Below are positions 60,707 through 64,000 of a stretch of DNA of 64,000 nt, piece after piece. The DNA comes from Clostridium fessum (GTDB lineage Bacteria > Bacillota > Clostridia > Lachnospirales > Lachnospiraceae), in assembly GCF_003024715.1 (NCBI RefSeq), contig NZ_PYLO01000005.1, forward strand, positions 1 to 64,000, in the 5' to 3' direction. The notes below the pieces were generated by a model. It was not told the origin of the DNA and searched no databases. It saw only the letters and a list, made by a program, of their open reading frames with translations. Each line of letters begins with the position of its first letter. The stretch's first letter is position 1. Position numbers and translations under genes: made by a program.

Positions 60707-61404
60707 TTCTCCTCCTGTTCCTTCTTAACTTCTGCATCATGACCAGCACAGCTTAAGCAGTCGCCGCTGCAGCAGCCACCCTTCTTCTTCTCTTTTACGG
60801 AACCGTTTGTTGCACACGGCATCTTCAGACGATTCTGAAGAGCAGTCAGGCAAGCCAGTACGAAGAATGCACCCGGCGCCAGGATGAAGATTGAGATCGG
60901 CTGATAGGAAGCCGGCATAATCTGGATACCAAAGATAGTACCTGCACCCAGAAGCTCACGGAAAGAACCGATGAGTGCCAGAGCAACTGTAAATCCAAGT
61001 CCCATACCGATACCGTCAAATGCAGACAGGATCGGACCGTTCTTCATAGCATATGCCTCGGCACGGCCAAGGATGATACAGTTAACTACGATCAGCGGAA
61101 TGTAAAGTCCCAGGGAAGCATATAAGCTTGGAACGAAACCTTCCATCAACATATCTACGATGGTTACGAAGGATGCTACGACTACGATCTCTGCCGGCAG
61201 ACGTACGCCGTCCGGAATGATCTTACGAAGCAATGCAATCAGAAAGTTCGCCGCAATCAGTACGGCGGTTGTCGAAAGTCCCATGCCGACACCGTTGATG
61301 GCGGAAGTGGTTACCGCCAGGGTCGGACACAGACCCAGCATCTGAACGAAAATCGGGTTTTCTTTCCAGATACCGTTATATAAGCGCTCTACATATTTAT
61401 TCAT
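60703..61404 (-). CDS. rnfE: Rnf complex subunit E, with Cys-rich tail
   Basis: The 233-residue membrane subunit has the family pattern WKENPIFVQMLGLCPTLAVT and IPLIVVNCIILGRAEAYAMK, and pairs with RnfA in the membrane. After the last helix there is an extra hydrophilic tail with KKKGGCCSGDCLSCAGHD and an acidic end. This four-Cys tail is longer than in many RnfE proteins and could bind metal; its function is unknown. The gene overlaps rnfA by four bases. Confidence 0.94.
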   Translation of the reverse strand: MNKYVERLYNGIWKENPIFVQMLGLCPTLAVTTSAINGVGMGLSTTAVLIAANFLIALLRKIIPDGVRLPAEIVVVASFVTIVDMLMEGFVPSLYASLGLYIPLIVVNCIILGRAEAYAMKNGPILSAFDGIGMGLGFTVALALIGSFRELLGAGTIFGIQIMPASYQPISIFILAPGAFFVLACLTALQNRLKMPCATNGSVKEKKKGGCCSGDCLSCAGHDAEVKKEQEEK

Positions 61405-61418
61405 AATCTTTCCACCTC

Positions 61419-62027
61419 CTACTGTGCCAGGCAGTTAGCCACGAAATAGATAGCTGCATCTGTCGCGTTGGTGACTGCCTTGGAAGTGATCGTTGCACCA
61501 CTGATGGCTTCAATCTGATTATCTGCAGACGCGCCTGTCTTTGTAACTTCCAGGTTCTCAGCTTTCTTGCCGATAAACTGATCCTTGAAATCCGGTTCTT
61601 TGGCTCTCATACCAAGACCTGGCGTATCGCTGATGCTTAAGAAACCGATACCGGTCAGCTCGCCCTCGTTGCTGATACCAACTGCGATCTGCACGTTGCC
61701 GCCGTAGCTCTCTGCGGAGGTAGAGGTAATCAGGTAACCGATCTGGTTGCCGCTTGCATCCAGCGCTTCTTTTGCATCATTGATGGTAACTTTTCCAAAT
61801 CCCCACTCAGAGATGCTGTCCGCTGCAGCAGTTACTGCGTCAGCCAGCTCCTGCGGTTCATCAAAGCTTGCCGCATCCGGGTAAACTTCCTGATAAGTTT
61901 TAGTAGCTGCTGCCTCCTGTGCCTGTGCAATCGGATCCAGCGTAATATCATGTACTGTTCCCAGACAGATACCAGCTACCAGAGTAATAACGAAAAGGAT
62001 GATTGTATTTTTGATAATCTGGTTCAT
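61419..62027 (-). CDS. rnfG: Rnf complex subunit G
   Basis: The 202-residue subunit has one N-terminal membrane helix (NTIILFVITLVAGICLGTVH) and an outer FMN-binding domain. The flavin-attachment motif is ISGATITSKAVTNA, with the last Thr as the expected covalent site. ISDTPGLGMRAKEP is also typical. The start ATG shares a base with the rnfD stop. Confidence 0.95.
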   Translation of the reverse strand: MNQIIKNTIILFVITLVAGICLGTVHDITLDPIAQAQEAAATKTYQEVYPDAASFDEPQELADAVTAAADSISEWGFGKVTINDAKEALDASGNQIGYLITSTSAESYGGNVQIAVGISNEGELTGIGFLSISDTPGLGMRAKEPDFKDQFIGKKAENLEVTKTGASADNQIEAISGATITSKAVTNATDAAIYFVANCLAQ

Positions 62028-62968
62028 TATTTCTTCTGACCTCCTTTTCCAAATGCTGTCGGAAGCGTATAGCGCTCAATCAGCGGTACCAGCAGGTTGC
62101 TGAAGATGATCGCATAGGAAACGCCCTCCGGAGAAGCACCCCAGAGACGGAAGATTCCGGTTACGATTCCGAGGATCAGTCCGTATACGATCTGTCCCTT
62201 CGGAGTCAGAGGACTCGTTACATAATCGGTTGCCATAAAGAATGCACCGAAGATAAGACCACCTGCACAGATCTCACTGAGAGAATAGGTCAGGTTGAAT
62301 CCACCAAACAGGAATGTAAATACAAATACGGTTCCAATGTAAATCAGCGGGATAACCGGGCTGATAACTTTGCGGACTACCATGTAAATAGCACCAATCA
62401 GCAGGGCAATTACAGATACCTCACCGATAGTTCCCGGGATACGTCCGATTACCAGGGATGCCAGATCCACTGTCTCACCGGCTCTTAACTGTGCCAGCGG
62501 AGTTGCACCTGTCAGACTGTCAAATCCAAGCTTTGCGGATGAGAAGTTATTCATAAACAGAGCGAAGGAAGTCAGAAGGAAACATCTGGCTGCCAGTGCC
62601 GGGTTCATGAAGTTCTGTCCCAGACCACCGTAAAGCTGTTTTACAACGATGATTGCAAAGAATGCACCAAGAACCGGGATCCAAACCGGGATTTCCGGCG
62701 GCATATTCAGTGCAAGAATCATGCCGGTAACAACTGCACTGCCGTCCGAAATCGTAATCGGCTTGTGCATTAATTTCTCATAAAGATACTCGGCTGCCAC
62801 ACTGGCGATCACGGTAGCGATCAGAACCAGAAGTGCATTCATGCCGAACTGCCATACACCATAAACACTGGCAGGAATCATGGCGATCACAACGTCAAAC
62901 ATCAGGCGCTGTGTCGTAACTCCGTCACGAACGTGAGGTGATGACGATACTTTTAATAATTTTTCCAT
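62027..62968 (-). CDS. rnfD: Rnf complex subunit D
   Basis: The 313-residue membrane subunit begins VSSSPHVRDGVTTQRLMFDV. It holds the FMN-attachment site in SLTGATPLAQLRAG, and it shows GGLGQNFMNPALAARCFLL and YVTSPLTPKGQIVYG, both conserved. It forms part of the Na+ or H+ pathway of the complex. It lies 13 bases after rnfC. Confidence 0.96.
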   Translation of the reverse strand: MEKLLKVSSSPHVRDGVTTQRLMFDVVIAMIPASVYGVWQFGMNALLVLIATVIASVAAEYLYEKLMHKPITISDGSAVVTGMILALNMPPEIPVWIPVLGAFFAIIVVKQLYGGLGQNFMNPALAARCFLLTSFALFMNNFSSAKLGFDSLTGATPLAQLRAGETVDLASLVIGRIPGTIGEVSVIALLIGAIYMVVRKVISPVIPLIYIGTVFVFTFLFGGFNLTYSLSEICAGGLIFGAFFMATDYVTSPLTPKGQIVYGLILGIVTGIFRLWGASPEGVSYAIIFSNLLVPLIERYTLPTAFGKGGQKK

Positions 62969-62981
62969 TTCTTCCCACCTC

Positions 62982-64000
62982 CTACTTTCTGCGGCTGGCT
63001 GCTACTGCCTTACGCATCTCTTTGAATGCCTGGGTCAGCGGCCGTCTTGCCGGACAAGCATATGCACAGCATCCGCACTCAACGCATTCCATGCCGTTTA
63101 AGCTCTGGAATTTCTCAAGGTCGTGAGCCGTAGATGCCTTCATCATCAGCGGAGGTACAAGATGCTCCGGACAAACGCCTACGCAGCGTCCGCAGCGGAT
63201 ACATGCTGACGGCTCCATCGCTGCTACCTGATCCTTGGTAAAGGTGGTCAGAGCAGATGAAGTCTTCGCTACCGGGAAGTCAAGGCTGAAAAGAGCCTGT
63301 CCCATCATAGGACCACCGGAAATCATCTTCTCCGGTTCCTGTTTAAAGCCGCCTGCTGCCTCTACCAGTCTCTGATAGTTGGTACCAAGGCGTACCTCAA
63401 AGTTCTGCGGCTCTGCAATGGCATCACCGGTTACCGTAATGATCTTGCGGATCAGCGGAGTTGTCTTGCATACTGCATTATAAATAGAAGCAACGGTATC
63501 AATATTGTCTACGATACAGCCTGCATCTGCCGGCAGCATGGAAGAATTGATCTCACGTCCTGTCACTGCATAGATAAGTGTACGCTCACCACCCTGCGGG
63601 TACTTGGTAAGCAGCGGACATACTTCGATTCTCGGCTCGTCCTTTACCATCTCCGTCAGCTTCTTGATAGCCTCCGGCTTGTTGTTCTCGATACCGATAA
63701 CACCCTTCGCATTGTCAAACAGCTGAAGCATAACCTTCAGGCCGCCGATAATCTGCTCCGGACGCTCCATCATGGTACGATAGTCACTGGTTAAGTACGG
63801 CTCGCACTCTGCACCGTTGACGATAACGTAATCAATTGCGTTCTCATCTTTCGGAGTAAGCTTTACATGTGTCGGGAAACCAGCGCCGCCCAGGCCGACG
63901 ATACCGGCATCCTTAACGATCTTACGGATCTCTTCTTTCGACAGCTTTGTTGCATCTCTGTCTGTTCCGAAGCCCTCAATCGCCTCTTCTTCACCGTCAT
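62982..64000 (-). CDS. rnfC: Rnf complex subunit C (5' end outside window)
   Basis: The frame is open to the right edge of the window, so the N-terminus is missing; 339 codons plus the stop are present. Visible are the NADH/FMN site IVGLGGAGFPTHVKLTP, NGAECEPYLTSDYRTMMERP, the SLBB-like region, and two cluster motifs (CIRCGRCVGVCPEHLVPP and CVECGCCAYACPARRPL). RnfC oxidises or reduces NAD and exchanges electrons with RnfB. An internal ATG-ATG near 63773 is not the real start. Confidence 0.95.
   Translation of the reverse strand, partial: DGEEEAIEGFGTDRDATKLSKEEIRKIVKDAGIVGLGGAGFPTHVKLTPKDENAIDYVIVNGAECEPYLTSDYRTMMERPEQIIGGLKVMLQLFDNAKGVIGIENNKPEAIKKLTEMVKDEPRIEVCPLLTKYPQGGERTLIYAVTGREINSSMLPADAGCIVDNIDTVASIYNAVCKTTPLIRKIITVTGDAIAEPQNFEVRLGTNYQRLVEAAGGFKQEPEKMISGGPMMGQALFSLDFPVAKTSSALTTFTKDQVAAMEPSACIRCGRCVGVCPEHLVPPLMMKASTAHDLEKFQSLNGMECVECGCCAYACPARRPLTQAFKEMRKAVAASRRK

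Noticed and set aside
63700-63773. rnfC start at the ATG-ATG near 63773
   Set aside because: The frame continues upstream with the conserved GLGGAGFP and NGAECEPYL motifs to the window edge, so the start is outside.

Overview
The window looks like chromosome from an anaerobic, spore-forming Lachnospiraceae-type member of Clostridia. The evidence is a Rnf ion-pumping complex (rnfCDGEAB), spoVAD/spoVAE, a Csp-like subtilase, a lysine riboswitch on dapAB, a pyrBI pair, and a dgt-dnaG-rpoD-trmK-nif3 operon. RNase P RNA, strong AGGAGG ribosome binding sites and many U-tract hairpin terminators fit the same picture. Genus cannot be assigned from the sequence alone. Most genes lie on the minus strand.

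Region 1 (1-8.6 kb) is accessory and heavily decayed. It starts with the C-terminus and terminal non-coding part of an IS110-family element that has cut the 3' end off a type I restriction hsdR gene. That gene carries two further internal lesions. A YjbR-like gene and a PD-(D/E)XK nuclease-like gene follow. Next come a tyrosine-integrase C-terminal relic, a small ribbon-helix-helix protein and an anchored protein of unknown function. An AAA ATPase pseudogene comes last. Its P-loop lysine codon is a stop, it has a large internal deletion, and it is split by a complete IS200/IS605-type element (tnpA plus tnpB) whose two ends can be mapped.

Region 2 (8.6-24 kb) is mostly core metabolism: purA, purB-lysR, a membrane mannosyltransferase-like gene followed by an oxidoreductase relic, a choline-binding-repeat surface protein, dapA-dapB under a lysine riboswitch, a corrinoid adenosyltransferase, a double-OB SSB, typA and a YigZ/IMPACT protein. 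Region 3 (24-43 kb) holds a class A penicillin-binding protein, spoVAD-spoVAE, an isolated pilB-pilT pair, an M16C peptidase, a SEC-C protein, a MacB-like ABC operon with a surface protein, pyrBI and a sodium:alanine symporter.

Region 4 (43-64 kb) holds rnpB, a nucleoside kinase, the dgt-dnaG-rpoD-trmK-nif3 cluster, cstA with a probable attenuator, a Csp-like protease, a tandemly duplicated pair of tRNA-Leu genes, ychF, a small methyltransferase/membrane-protein pair, an FMN-bind-like protein and the Rnf operon, which runs off the right edge inside rnfC.

Two families of dispersed palindromic intergenic repeats were found (GTTACTG...CAGTAAC and GTAACTG...CAGTTAC types). One copy sits inside the loop of the ychF terminator hairpin and another belongs to a larger composite element between rpoD and dnaG. 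No intact novel multi-gene system is obvious. The most informative parts are the layered decay of the left region, the precisely placed IS605-type element, the dispersed repeats and the cstA leader.
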